A DNA stretch of 38,815 nucleotides from CAZNXJ01 sp964577115 (GTDB lineage: Bacteria > Planctomycetota > Planctomycetia > Pirellulales > Pirellulaceae), in the NCBI GenBank assembly GCA_964577115.1, contig CAZNXJ010000039.1, forward strand, positions 1 to 38,815. Direction: 5' to 3'. Made by a program: the position numbers and the translations under genes. Shown one piece after another: positions 15,768 to 24,715 of the stretch (the stretch's first letter is position 1; the number at the start of each line of letters is the position of its first letter). Under the pieces are notes generated by a model that searched no databases, was not told the origin of the DNA, and saw only the letters and a list, made by a program, of their open reading frames with translations.

Positions 15768-18275
15768 TCACTCCCGCGTTAAAAATTCGTCCAGGTTCAA
15801 TGCCACGCGCGCGACGGCCGTCCAAGCGGCGGCTTCGTCGTTCGCCACGCCGCTCGACGCCGCGCGGCCAAGTAGCTCAGCCGCGTCGCCCGGATGCTGG
15901 GCATAGTACTGCCGGGCGCCGTCGAGCACCCGCGCGAGCGCCGCCACTTCCCGATCGGCAGGCGGCCGCGCAATGCAGCGACGTAGAAGCCGGGTCAGCC
16001 GTTCGGTGTCGCCGATCGGTTGCGCGGCGAGCTGGGCGCCGAGCGCTTGAGCGGCCTCGTGATGCGCCGTGTTGTTCAGCAGCATCAGGGCCTGTAGGGG
16101 CGTATTCGAAATCGTGCGTTGCACACAGGCGACGTTGGCATCCGGAACGTCAAACGTCATCAGATTGGGATGCGGCACCGTACGTTTGAAGAACGTATAC
16201 ATGCCGCGCCGGTACCGATCGGCACCTTCGCTATCCTTCCAGGAGAAATTGTTCGCATAGCTCAGTTTGGCCAGGTCCTCCGGCATCGGTGGGAAAACAC
16301 TCGGTCCCCCGATTCGACCGGTCAGCAGGCCACTAGCAGCCAGGTGCAAGTCGCGCACAATTTCACCCTCGACGCGAAAGCGATTCTGCCGAGCGATCAG
16401 TGTGTTGAGGGGATCGCGCTCGTCGAGTTCGGGCCGTGCATGCGAGGCCTGCCGATAGGCGGCCGAGAGCACGATTTCACGAATCAGTGCCTTGCGGCTC
16501 CACGCGAGATCATGCTGGAAGCGACGAGCGAGCCAATCGAGCAGCTCGGGATGCGTCGGCAATTCGCCACGCGTTCCAAAATCGTTCGGCGTACGTACCA
16601 GCCCGGCTCCGAACAGGCGCTGCCAAATGCGATTGACCACAACACGAGGTGTCAGGAAATTGTCACTCGACACGAGCCATCGCGCGAGCCGCAAGCGAGC
16701 CGGCTCATCGCCACTCGTATCCAGCGGCGCGTGCTCGGCAAACAGCGCCGGGACGCCCGGCTCCACGGCGTCCGTGGGACTCAGGAAATCCCCGCGATAG
16801 AAGACGTGGGTCGAACGCGGCATGCGCGGCTCGGAGATGATCCGGACGGGCATCGTCCGCGCCGAATATTCCTTGTACAGAGCCGCGATCTGCTGTTCGA
16901 GCGTCAGACATTCCGCGTCCTGAGCCACCTCGCGTACGTAGTAACGAAACAGGGCTTCGCGCTGTACGTAGGTTCGCTTTTCGGGATACATCTCGAGATA
17001 GCCGGCGATCGTCTTGTCGGCAATCTCGGGAGCGACCACGCCCTCGACACCCTGCGCGTAGTCCAGGATCTGGCGATGCAGCGTCTGCTGCCACTCGTGG
17101 GCCAGCGGAGCGAGCTCGCGGTAACGCGCAAGCAAGGCTTCCTGAAGTGGCTGTAAGCGCTGCTCGAGCAGGTCGAGTTGCTCGGCGTCGACCGGCAGCT
17201 CGCGTGTCACCTCGTCGGCGTCGTTGAAGAACGCGAAGAACTGATAGTATTCGTCATGCTTAATCGGATCGTACTTGTGCGTGTGGCAGCGCACGCAGTT
17301 GACCGTCAGTCCGAGCCATACGGTGCCGACCGTCTCCGCGCGGTCAAAGACGGCGTAGATACGGTACTCTTCCTGATCGACGCCTCCTTCTTCATTGGTC
17401 AGCGTCTGACGCAGAAAGGCCGTCGCCAGGTGTTGCCGAGCGGTAGCGCCCGGCAGCAGGTCGCCGGCGATCTGTTCGATCGTGAATTGGTCGAACGGCA
17501 TGTCGGCGTTATGGGCGGCGATGACCCAGTCGCGGAATAGGTAGGCGTCCGGACGCGCTCCGTCTTTTTCGTAGCCGTCCGAGTCAGCATAGTGAGCCAG
17601 GTCGAGCCAATGGCGTCCCCAGCGTTCGCCGAAATGGGGTGATGCCAGCAGCCGATCGACCAGCCGCTCATAGGCGTCCGGCACCGCATCGGCCACAAAC
17701 GCATCGACCTCCTCCACGGATGGCGGCAACCCAACCAGATCGTAATACAGACGTTTAATGAGCGTGTAGCGATCCGCCTCGGGCGACGGCGCAATCTGCT
17801 CGGCCTCCAACCGTGCCAGCACAAACGCGTCGATATCGCCGCGGATCCATGAACGGTCCGCGACGGTTGGCGGCGTTACGTTGGCCAGAGGAGCAAATGC
17901 CCAGTGGGTTGCCCAAGGTGCACCGGCGGCAATCCATGCGCGCAGCGTTCGGATCGCGTCCGCGGACAGCGGCGGTTCGCCTTCCGGCGGCATCCGTTCG
18001 GCCAGATCCTCCGACTCAATCCGCCGCACCAGCTCGCTCGCGTCGGGCTCGCCTGGCGTGATGACGGCGAGCGCCGAATCGCGTTCGTTCAGCCGCAGGT
18101 CGCCTTGCGGCTCGTCCCCACTGTGGCAGCTCCAGCAATGCTCGGCCAGAATCGGCCGCACATCGCGTCCGAAATCAGGAGGCGCGGCCGCCTCCTCAGC
18201 CTTTGCCAGTGCGCCGGGCACCGCGAGGACCGCCGCCAGCACGACCAGGCGGCATGGCGCATGAAGACTGCACAT
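15768..18275 (-). CDS. Planctomycete cytochrome PSCyt1 / DUF1549 / DUF1553 (PSD1) protein
   Basis: An 835-residue exported protein with a signal peptide (about residues 1-25). The PSCyt1 domain carries a heme site C47-W-S-C50-H51 after FGRDVRPILAEH, and MPPEGEPPLS further on. DUF1549 (PSCyt2) spans about residues 145-355, with FGERWGRHWLDLAHYADSDG and a second CxxCH, C327-V-R-C330-H331, in NCVRCHTHKYDPI. DUF1553 fills the C-terminal part (about 510-800), with TPRVVVNRIWQRLFGAGLV, TPNDFGTRGELPTHPELLDW and FDVPDANVACVQR. These proteins are planctomycete-specific and probably periplasmic; the reaction is unknown. GAAGGG lies upstream of the ATG at 18275. It is translationally linked to the DUF1501 gene downstream. 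Confidence 0.92.
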   Translation of the reverse strand: MCSLHAPCRLVVLAAVLAVPGALAKAEEAAAPPDFGRDVRPILAEHCWSCHSGDEPQGDLRLNERDSALAVITPGEPDASELVRRIESEDLAERMPPEGEPPLSADAIRTLRAWIAAGAPWATHWAFAPLANVTPPTVADRSWIRGDIDAFVLARLEAEQIAPSPEADRYTLIKRLYYDLVGLPPSVEEVDAFVADAVPDAYERLVDRLLASPHFGERWGRHWLDLAHYADSDGYEKDGARPDAYLFRDWVIAAHNADMPFDQFTIEQIAGDLLPGATARQHLATAFLRQTLTNEEGGVDQEEYRIYAVFDRAETVGTVWLGLTVNCVRCHTHKYDPIKHDEYYQFFAFFNDADEVTRELPVDAEQLDLLEQRLQPLQEALLARYRELAPLAHEWQQTLHRQILDYAQGVEGVVAPEIADKTIAGYLEMYPEKRTYVQREALFRYYVREVAQDAECLTLEQQIAALYKEYSARTMPVRIISEPRMPRSTHVFYRGDFLSPTDAVEPGVPALFAEHAPLDTSGDEPARLRLARWLVSSDNFLTPRVVVNRIWQRLFGAGLVRTPNDFGTRGELPTHPELLDWLARRFQHDLAWSRKALIREIVLSAAYRQASHARPELDERDPLNTLIARQNRFRVEGEIVRDLHLAASGLLTGRIGGPSVFPPMPEDLAKLSYANNFSWKDSEGADRYRRGMYTFFKRTVPHPNLMTFDVPDANVACVQRTISNTPLQALMLLNNTAHHEAAQALGAQLAAQPIGDTERLTRLLRRCIARPPADREVAALARVLDGARQYYAQHPGDAAELLGRAASSGVANDEAAAWTAVARVALNLDEFLTRE

Positions 18276-18709
18276 CGTTTTTCGATCCCTTCGGCGAAAG
18301 CAAGCGGCGTCGAGCAGCGAAACGTTCTATGGTTCGGCTCGGCGACCGGTCTCGGGCGATTCAGGAGCGGTTCGACGGGGCGAACCGGCGCCCGAATCAC
18401 TGTAAGCGCAAACTGCAAACGCAGCGGCGGGATGCGCGCGGCGGGTTTGCTTGCCACCATACCACGCGCGCACCGGGGCAGCAACGCAGACCCCGCCCTG
18501 CCCGGTTTGGCGAGTCTCTGGCATAATGGAGTTGGGCCCTGGGTACACACTGTGACGGAGTGAACGGTTCGGGCCCCGAGTTTGACGAGATGCTTTACGA
18601 ACGAGCCCTCTTGAGCAAGAGGCCGGGCCGCGGAACCTTGAGCGCGGCCATTCTCGGCGTCGTTCTTCCATGATGGACGTGCCACAGGATCGGCACGGAA
18701 GAGATTACC
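18276..18709. other. Divergent intergenic region, no supported gene
   Basis: This separates the DUF1553 gene from the histidine phosphatase gene, transcribed away from each other. Overlapping open frames on both strands have no recognisable motifs. A CATAAT hexamer at 18522-18527 could be a -10 box but has no clear -35 partner. No RNA structure was recognised. Confidence 0.45.
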
Positions 18710-19372
18710 ATGCGGCTAATGTTGATTCGCCACGCACAGTCCCTGAACAACGCGCTGCCCGAGGAGCAGCGAGTGGAAGACCCGGAGATCACCGAGCTCG
18801 GTCATCGTCAGGCCGCCGCCTTAGCCGAATGGGCCCTGGCGGCCGGTATCACGCGGCTGATCACCAGCCCCTTCCGCCGCTCGTTGCAAACCACCGAATA
18901 CCTACGCCAGCGGCTCGGCCTTGTTCCGCATATCTGGACGGACATCCACGAGCAAGGCGGCTGCTACAGCGGTCACGAACCAAGCTGCTATACGGGCCGG
19001 CCCGGCATGAGCCGCCGCGAGATCGAGGCCGAGTTCCCCGACTACATCATCGACGCGCAGATCGACGACCAAGGGTGGTGGAAAAACCGTCCCTATGAAA
19101 GTGTCACCGAGGCACGGGCCCGCGCGCGACGCATGGTCGAGCAAGCGATTCGTGAGTTTCGCGGCACGCGCGAGACCGTGGCGCTCGTCATGCATGCCGA
19201 TTTCAAACGGCTCGTGCTCGGCGAGATGTTTTCTACGCCGCCGCTCCATAATGGCCAATGGCTGCGGTCCATCTACAACACGGCAGTCACCACGATCGAC
19301 GGCCATAGTGAATTGACGCTCGTGCGATACAACTCGACCGAGCATCTGACCGATGAACTGCTTTCGTGCTGA
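18710..19372 (+). CDS. Histidine phosphatase family protein (phosphoglycerate-mutase-like)
   Basis: A 220-residue cytoplasmic protein. It starts MRLMLIRHAQS, with the phospho-accepting H8 in the RHAQS motif, then ITSPFRRSLQT (the second conserved Arg) and VMHADF with the second catalytic His at H162. This is the complete catalytic set of the branch-1 histidine phosphatase superfamily. A substrate cannot be assigned; the family includes sugar-phosphate and other phosphatases besides mutases. An insertion around residues 80-125 (QGGCYSGHEP...GWWKNRPYES) differs from housekeeping mutases. GGAAGAGA upstream of the ATG is the ribosome-binding site. It converges on the TerB-like gene, with a palindromic repeat between. 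Confidence 0.88.
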   Translation: MRLMLIRHAQSLNNALPEEQRVEDPEITELGHRQAAALAEWALAAGITRLITSPFRRSLQTTEYLRQRLGLVPHIWTDIHEQGGCYSGHEPSCYTGRPGMSRREIEAEFPDYIIDAQIDDQGWWKNRPYESVTEARARARRMVEQAIREFRGTRETVALVMHADFKRLVLGEMFSTPPLHNGQWLRSIYNTAVTTIDGHSELTLVRYNSTEHLTDELLSC

Positions 19373-19384
19373 GTTGGAATGTAA

Positions 19385-19466
19385 AGGGAATCACGGATAG
19401 ACACGGATGCACACGGATCGGAATCACCGCCCGATCCGTGCCAATCCGTGCTCTTCGTGGTTCCCT
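19385..19466. repeat. CACGGAT-type palindromic repeat, likely two-way terminator
   Basis: An 82-base imperfect palindrome bounded by AGGGAA (19385-19390) and TTCCCT (19461-19466). The left arm has three CACGGAT units; the right arm has two ATCCGTG units. The central stem pairs CACGGATCGG with CCGATCCGTG around an aatcaccgc loop. It fills most of the 106 bases between two convergent stop codons, so a bidirectional terminator or REP-like element is likely. Similar CACGGAT/ATCCGTG repeats recur between genes in many environmental bacterial genomes. Confidence 0.7.
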
Positions 19467-19478
19467 TCAGACCTTCCC

Positions 19479-19889
19479 CTACGCGCGGCCGCCCACATCC
19501 CAATTCACGTCGGGCGACGTCAGCGCGCCGGCGTAGATTGCTTCGAACTCCGGCGAACGATGCTCAAGCTGCTCGCGCAGCTCCTCCAGGAAACGCCGTT
19601 CGCTCGGCCGCACTCGCCCGTCCCCATACAACATCTTCAACAGCCAGTACTGCTCGTCCGGCGTAATCTGGCCGTCGGCGAGCAGCACCTGTTTGAGTGC
19701 TGGGAAAAAGAGCGCGTCGAATTCTTCACAGACGTCGCGCGCGTCGCTCAGCAGCTCCACCAGAAACCGGACATCCTGGTGATCCAGTTTCCCGTCCTGC
19801 TCGACGTACGCACGGATTACCTCGACCTCAGCCGGCGTGATACGGCCATCGTTCAACAGTTCCCCGCGGAGCTGGTGTAGCGTTCCCAT
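19479..19889 (-). CDS. TerB-like helical protein with four DG-x-x-x repeats
   Basis: A 136-residue soluble acidic protein resembling TerB/TerB-like domains, which are helical bundles with acidic loops. Four related motifs are visible: DGRITPAEVEVI (from residue 14), DGKLDHQDVRFL (32), DGQITPDEQYWL (72) and DGRVRPSERRFL (90). They form two pairs with 18-residue internal spacing, so the protein looks like an internal duplication; the DG loops could bind a metal. There are no membrane segments. The ribosome-binding site before the ATG is weak. No tellurite-resistance genes are nearby, so a resistance role should not be inferred. Confidence 0.65.
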   Translation of the reverse strand: MGTLHQLRGELLNDGRITPAEVEVIRAYVEQDGKLDHQDVRFLVELLSDARDVCEEFDALFFPALKQVLLADGQITPDEQYWLLKMLYGDGRVRPSERRFLEELREQLEHRSPEFEAIYAGALTSPDVNWDVGGRA

Positions 19890-20083
19890 AGGTGGTTCCC
19901 GGGCGTGTGGAAGGCGTTATACGGCGCGCGGTAGGCCGCTCTACGGCAAGCCTAGCACGCGGATGACTCGCGTGATGAGAATCCAAGCCACCAATCGCCC
20001 TTCACGATGGGAACAAAAAGTGCACGAAGTATTTCGTTTGCCCGGTAAAACGTGGCGCTCTACAACGGAAGGAAACCCAATCC

Positions 20084-20596
20084 ATGATTGAACATACGAA
20101 GATTCCCGTTGGCCACTCCGTGCCGGAACTCGTCGAGCAGCTTCGTGGCCGCGATCCGGCAAAACGCGAACAAGCACGCTTCCAGCTCATCGAACACGGA
20201 AAGCTCGTCACCCCGGCGATGGTTCGACTGCTCCATGATCGCGACCCACACGTGCGCTGGGAGGCCGCCAAAATCCTAGGCGCCGTCGCCGATCCGGTCG
20301 CCGCCCTGCCGCTTATCGAAGCCATGGACGACCCCGATGCCGACGTGCGCTGGGTAGCCTCCGAAGCGGTCGTCGATTTAGGCTTTGATGCGCTGCGGCC
20401 GCTGCTCTCCGCGCTCATCGATCACAATGATTCCCTCCAGTTCTATCGCAGCGCGCATCATGTGCTGTCGCGTCTTGCCGATCGGCAGCGCTCACGCGAA
20501 CTGCAGCGCGTCGTCGATGCGCTCGAACAAGAGGAACCTGGCCTGCATGTGCCACCGGCCGCCGGTAGTGCACTCGAGCGACTGCATCTGCTGTAG
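20084..20596 (+). CDS. HEAT-repeat protein
   Basis: A 170-residue soluble protein. HEAT/PBS-lyase-type repeats are visible at about residues 46-75 (DRDPHVRWEAAKILGAVAD) and 78-105 (DDPDADVRWVASEAVVDLG), with degenerate copies before and after. Such alpha-solenoids are protein-binding scaffolds; a partner cannot be named. GGAAGGA upstream of the ATG is a strong ribosome-binding site. It is divergent from the TerB-like gene and lies about 430 bases before the act-cox operon, from which it is probably independent. Confidence 0.8.
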   Translation: MIEHTKIPVGHSVPELVEQLRGRDPAKREQARFQLIEHGKLVTPAMVRLLHDRDPHVRWEAAKILGAVADPVAALPLIEAMDDPDADVRWVASEAVVDLGFDALRPLLSALIDHNDSLQFYRSAHHVLSRLADRQRSRELQRVVDALEQEEPGLHVPPAAGSALERLHLL

Positions 20597-20964
20597 ACGC
20601 AGCATTAGCAAAGATTGGCGCCGCAATCGTGCGTCCGCATCACCGTGCGCAGTGATGGCGCCGACTGACAACATAGCGTCAGTAAACTGTCCGATCAATA
20701 ATGTCCCTGCTGGTGCCCGCGCGACCAGATTGGGCAAGAGCCATTCAGTCGCGAGCGTCTTAATAAGCTGCTTCTATGCGCGAGGGCTCCCTGTGGAGAC
20801 CAGCGCGTCGCCTGTCAGGGCCTGACGCTTCGCCACCCGAATACGGCTCGTAAAACTCCGAGGCAACGCGCCCAGCTTGCCGAGAGTTGCTCGGCATTTT
20901 CATCGACTGCCGCGCGCACTCGCGCTCCCACTTCCCCCGCTCGGCACGATTGCCGGGGGGGGTT
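20597..20964. other. Intergenic region upstream of the act-cox operon
   Basis: No supported gene. Just after the HEAT gene an inverted structure is possible: CATCAC (20638-20643) with GTGATG (20652-20657), flanked by GGCGCC at 20617-20622 and 20657-20662. It lacks a T-tract, so termination is only a guess. Small antisense frames in this stretch have no motifs. The right end leads into the putative sigma-54 promoter. Confidence 0.45.
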
Positions 20965-20980
20965 CGGCACACGATTTGCC
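20965..20980 (+). promoter_or_regulatory. Putative sigma-54 (-24/-12) promoter of the act-cox operon
   Basis: CGGCACACGATTTGCC has GG at 20966-20967 and GC at 20978-20979, exact sigma-54 spacing, with GGCAC and TTGC boxes. A transcript would start near 20991, giving a leader of about 38 bases before the actA ATG at 21029. Fourteen of the first 15 bases match the site at 13147. No enhancer-binding inverted repeat was recognised upstream. Confidence 0.6.
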
Positions 20981-21028
20981 ACCGGCGGCTAACGCCCGCA
21001 TTGATCTTTTGATCCTGGGGAGCGCTTC

Positions 21029-21679
21029 ATGCCGCAGATTTTTCCTCGGCAGTTCAACACGATTGCGCGCACGAGCATCTTCGGAGCCATCTTCTTCGTG
21101 GCGGCCGCCGTCGGCCTCGCCGCCATCATCGTCCGCTCGCCGTACTCCACCGAAGCGGGCGTGATCCGCGAACAACCGGTTCCGTTCAGCCACCAACATC
21201 ATGTGGGTGATGCGGGAATCGATTGTCGTTACTGCCACACGAGCGTTACCGAGTCGTCGTTCGCCGGCATTCCCGCCACGGACGTCTGCATGAACTGCCA
21301 CTCGCAGTTGTGGAATGACAGCCCGCTATTGGCACCGGTGCGTGCCAGTTACGAATCCAATCGGCCGCTGGTTTGGACGCGCGTGCATACGCTCCCCGAT
21401 CACTGCTACTTCGATCACAGCATTCACATCCGCAAGGGCATCGGCTGCACGAGTTGCCATGGGCAAGTAGACGAGATGCCGCTGATGTGGCGCCAGGAGA
21501 GCCTCTTGATGGAGTGGTGCTTGGATTGTCATCGCAATCCCGAGCAGCACATTCGCCCACGGGAGGAGGTTTTCAACGTTAACTGGGAACGGCCGCCGGA
21601 CTACGAACAGCTCGCGCGCCGTCTGATGGACGAATACGACGTCAAGACGAAGACGGATTGTTACCATTGTCATCGGTGA
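21029..21679 (+). CDS. actA: Alternative Complex III subunit ActA, pentaheme cytochrome c
   Basis: A 216-residue protein with one N-terminal membrane anchor (about residues 15-35) and five heme c sites: C66-RYCH, C87-MNCH, C140-TSCH, C164-LDCH and C211-YHCH. The last ends one residue from the C-terminus. In Alternative Complex III (quinol:electron acceptor oxidoreductase, the functional substitute for cytochrome bc1), ActA is the periplasmic pentaheme subunit that passes electrons from ActB toward the acceptor. HHVGDAGIDCRYCH and the later paired His residues supply candidate second axial ligands. GGGGAG upstream of the ATG is a good ribosome-binding site. It is the first gene of the operon and actB follows after three bases. 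Confidence 0.95.
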   Translation: MPQIFPRQFNTIARTSIFGAIFFVAAAVGLAAIIVRSPYSTEAGVIREQPVPFSHQHHVGDAGIDCRYCHTSVTESSFAGIPATDVCMNCHSQLWNDSPLLAPVRASYESNRPLVWTRVHTLPDHCYFDHSIHIRKGIGCTSCHGQVDEMPLMWRQESLLMEWCLDCHRNPEQHIRPREEVFNVNWERPPDYEQLARRLMDEYDVKTKTDCYHCHR

Positions 21680-21682
21680 GCC

Positions 21683-24600
21683 ATGACGAAACAGGCGCAT
21701 GAAGCGGGCCAGCGCACCACGAGCGAGGCGGAAAGCCCTTCGCGTGATCCGCTGCGATTCTGGAGGACGCTCGGCGAACAGGCAGACGCAGAAGCACTCA
21801 TCGACCAGGTCGCGCGGGAATTTCCGCACCTTCTCCCGCTGGTAAACGAACTGCCTCACCGGCGCCAGTTTCTGACACTGCTCGGCGCGTCGCTCGCCCT
21901 GGCCGGTATCACCGGCTGTGAGCAACGACCGTCCGAGCGAATTCTTCCGTATGTGCGGCAGCCAGAGCAGATTGTTCCGGGGCGGCCGCTCTATTTTGCG
22001 TCCGCCGCGCTGCTCGACGGCTACGCGCGTGGCGTGCTCGTCGAGAGCCACATGGGGCGCCCGACGAAGATTGAAGGCAATCCCATGCATCCGGCGAGCC
22101 TGGGCGCAAGCGATGTATTCATGCAGGCCGAGACGCTGACGCTCTACGACCCGGACCGTACGCAGACCGTCTTCTTTGAAGGCGAAATCAATACCTGGGA
22201 AAATCTGCTCGCCGCACTCCGGCCCGCGCTGGCTCGTGAACAGGACCGAGGTGGCGCCGGTCTGCGTCTATTGACCGGCAACATTACCTCGCCCACGCTC
22301 GAGCGGCAAATCGCCGAGCTGCTCGAAATGTACCCTGAAGCCCGCTGGCACCAGTGGCAGGCGATGCCGGCGGATAACATACGCCACGCAGCTGAGATCG
22401 CGTTGGGCGAGCCGGCGGAAATCACCTACCGCTTCGACCAGGCCGACGTTATCGTTGCGCTCGATGCCGATTTCCTCGCCCCCGGTCCCGCAAGCATCCG
22501 CTACGCGCGTGACTTCATGACGCGTCGCCGCGGATCGGGTCCCCCTGACCAGCCACCGGACATGAATCGGCTGTATGTCATCGAGAGCACGCTCTCCATC
22601 ACAGGCGCCTTTGCCGATCATCGTTTGCCGGTCGTCCCCCAGCGTGTCGGAACTTTCGCCCTCCAGCTTGCCCGCCAATTAGGCGTCGATCTTGGCAACG
22701 CCGCGCCGCCGAGTGAAGGTGATGTCGGCCAAGACTCGGAAATCGTCCAGCGATGGGTCGAGGCCATCGCGCGCGACCTGACGGAGAACCGTGAGCCGGG
22801 TAGGACGCTGATCCTCGCTGGCCCCGAGCAGCCGCCGGCCGTGCATGCGCTCGCGCTGGCGATCAACGAGCAGCTCGGCAACATCGGCCGCACGGTCGTT
22901 GCGCGGGCTCCGATCACTGGCGGTACCACACGTCATGTCGAGTCGCTGCGCGAGCTCGTCGACGACATGCAGGCAGGAAACGTCGATGTGCTGATCATTA
23001 TCGGCACGAACCCCGTCTTCACGGCTCCGGCCGACCTGCCCTTGAAAGAGGCGTTCGAGCGAGTCGCTCTGCGCGTCCACATGGGCATGTACTATGACGA
23101 AACGAGCGAGGCTTGCCATTGGCACGTACCGGCATCGCACGTGCTGGAAACATGGGGCGATGCGCGTGCGTTCGACGGCACGGTGACCTTCATGCAGCCG
23201 CTGATCGCGCCGCTTTACAACAGCAAGACGCCCTACGAACTGCTCGCCGTGCTCACCGGCCACCCGGAACGCTCGACGCGCGATATCGTTCAGCAATATT
23301 GGCGCGAGCAATGGGGCGACGAGTTTGACGTACGTTGGGCCACCGCGCTGCACGACGGCCTGGTTGAAGCCAGTGCCTCGGAGGAGCTTGACGTTCGCCT
23401 CCAGCCCAACTGGAACGAGCTACTCGCCCAATTACCGAGCAGCGCGACCAATGACCTGACGGTTGTCTTCCGGCCCGACCCCACGGTGTGGGACGGCGAT
23501 TACGCCAACAATGCCTGGCTTCAAGAACTTCCCAAGCCCTTCACCAAGCTGACATGGGACAACGCAGTGCTGCTCGGTCCGGCAACCGCCAGTTCCCTCA
23601 ACCTCGAGAACGGCCAGATCGTGCGACTTGAACATGCGGGCCGCTCTCTCGAGGTTCCGGTTTGGATCACGCCCGGGATTCCAGCCGACACGGCGACACT
23701 CTATCTGGGCAATGGCCATCAGCACATTGGCAATGTCGGCGCGGGACGCGGGTTCAATGCCTATCGCCTGCGCGCGAGTGATTCGCTCGGCTGGGCCGCG
23801 GACGTTCAAATCAAGCCGACCGGTAATTCCTATCCGCTTGTGTGCACGCAAGAGCATCACTTGCTGCATGGGCGCGATTTGATTCGCGCCGGGACGCTCG
23901 AGCAGTGGCGAGCCGATCCCGAACACCCCGAGTTTATGGGCCATCCGCATGAGCCGCACGAGAAACAGACGTTGAAGGCCGACTGGAAGTACGAAGGCTA
24001 CAAGTGGGGAATGTCGATCGATGTCGGAGCGTGCATTGGCTGCAACGCATGTGTGGTCGCGTGCCAGGCGGAAAACAACATTCCCGTTGTGGGCAAAGAG
24101 CAAGTGGCGATGGGCCGCGAGATGCACTGGTTGCGGGTCGACACGTATTACACGGGCGACGCCGAGCAACCACGGACGTTCCATCAACCGCTACCGTGCA
24201 TGCACTGCGAACATGCTCCCTGCGAGATCGTTTGCCCTGTGACAGCGACCGTGCATAGCAGCGAGGGGATCAACCAGATGGTCTATAACCGCTGCGTCGG
24301 GACGCGTTACTGCTCGAATAACTGCCCATACAAAGTGCGCCGTTTCAACTTCCTCCAGTACACCGACCTCGAGGTGCCAGTCCTGAAGTTGCTGCGCAAT
24401 CCGGACGTCACTGTGCGCAGCCTTGGTGTCATGGAGAAGTGCACCTACTGCACACAGCGCATATCTCATGCGCGAATTGAGGCCGAGAAACAGGGCCGCT
24501 TGATTCGCGAAGACGAACTACTGACCGCTTGCCAGCAAGCCTGCCCTACGAATGCCATCGTGTTTGGCGACTTAAACCAACCGACCCACGTGCGGGAGCT

Positions 24601-24715
24601 CCAGGACAGCCCGCGCGACTACGGCTTGCTCGTGGAACTGAATACGCGGCCGCGTACGCGCTACCTGGCGGCCGTGAAGAACCTGAACCCCGCCCTCGGT
24701 GACAGGCTATCGTGA
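21683..24715 (+). CDS. actB: Alternative Complex III subunit ActB, Tat-exported molybdopterin-oxidoreductase-like / Fe-S protein
   Basis: A 1010-residue protein. A 59-residue leader precedes a Tat motif (R60-R61-QFLTLLG) that ends in a lipobox-like GITGC79, as in other ActB proteins. Residues about 80-740 resemble the molybdopterin oxidoreductase family but, as known for ActB, no N-terminal cysteine cluster is visible, so this half is probably cofactor-free. The C-terminal part (about 775-985) is a ferredoxin-type Fe-S domain: C784-IGC-NAC-VVAC, C839-MHC-EHAPC-EIVC, CVGTRYCSNNC, then CTYC and CQQAC, enough cysteines for four clusters. It relays electrons from the quinol-oxidising membrane subunits to ActA/ActE on the periplasmic side. 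Its end overlaps the next gene's predicted start by 17 bases. Confidence 0.95.
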   Translation: MTKQAHEAGQRTTSEAESPSRDPLRFWRTLGEQADAEALIDQVAREFPHLLPLVNELPHRRQFLTLLGASLALAGITGCEQRPSERILPYVRQPEQIVPGRPLYFASAALLDGYARGVLVESHMGRPTKIEGNPMHPASLGASDVFMQAETLTLYDPDRTQTVFFEGEINTWENLLAALRPALAREQDRGGAGLRLLTGNITSPTLERQIAELLEMYPEARWHQWQAMPADNIRHAAEIALGEPAEITYRFDQADVIVALDADFLAPGPASIRYARDFMTRRRGSGPPDQPPDMNRLYVIESTLSITGAFADHRLPVVPQRVGTFALQLARQLGVDLGNAAPPSEGDVGQDSEIVQRWVEAIARDLTENREPGRTLILAGPEQPPAVHALALAINEQLGNIGRTVVARAPITGGTTRHVESLRELVDDMQAGNVDVLIIIGTNPVFTAPADLPLKEAFERVALRVHMGMYYDETSEACHWHVPASHVLETWGDARAFDGTVTFMQPLIAPLYNSKTPYELLAVLTGHPERSTRDIVQQYWREQWGDEFDVRWATALHDGLVEASASEELDVRLQPNWNELLAQLPSSATNDLTVVFRPDPTVWDGDYANNAWLQELPKPFTKLTWDNAVLLGPATASSLNLENGQIVRLEHAGRSLEVPVWITPGIPADTATLYLGNGHQHIGNVGAGRGFNAYRLRASDSLGWAADVQIKPTGNSYPLVCTQEHHLLHGRDLIRAGTLEQWRADPEHPEFMGHPHEPHEKQTLKADWKYEGYKWGMSIDVGACIGCNACVVACQAENNIPVVGKEQVAMGREMHWLRVDTYYTGDAEQPRTFHQPLPCMHCEHAPCEIVCPVTATVHSSEGINQMVYNRCVGTRYCSNNCPYKVRRFNFLQYTDLEVPVLKLLRNPDVTVRSLGVMEKCTYCTQRISHARIEAEKQGRLIREDELLTACQQACPTNAIVFGDLNQPTHVRELQDSPRDYGLLVELNTRPRTRYLAAVKNLNPALGDRLS

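Noticed and set aside
16119..17156. 345-codon open frame antisense to the DUF1553 gene
   Set aside because: Shadow of a gene with intact PSCyt1, DUF1549 and DUF1553 motifs.
18481..18494. Sigma-54-like site on the minus strand before the DUF1553 gene
   Set aside because: TTGC is present, but the -24 box is GGGGT and the leader would be about 200 bases; it is within chance expectation.
18522..18527. CATAAT (and TACAAT at 7880-7885) as sigma-70 -10 boxes
   Set aside because: No matching -35 element at 16-18 bases for either; too weak to list as promoters.
19479..19889. Calling the TerB-like gene a tellurite resistance determinant
   Set aside because: Only a loose fold-level resemblance, and no other ter genes nearby.
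20617..20662. GGCGCC-flanked hairpin after the HEAT gene as an intrinsic terminator
   Set aside because: The stem is short and interrupted, and there is no T-tract; noted only within the intergenic entry.
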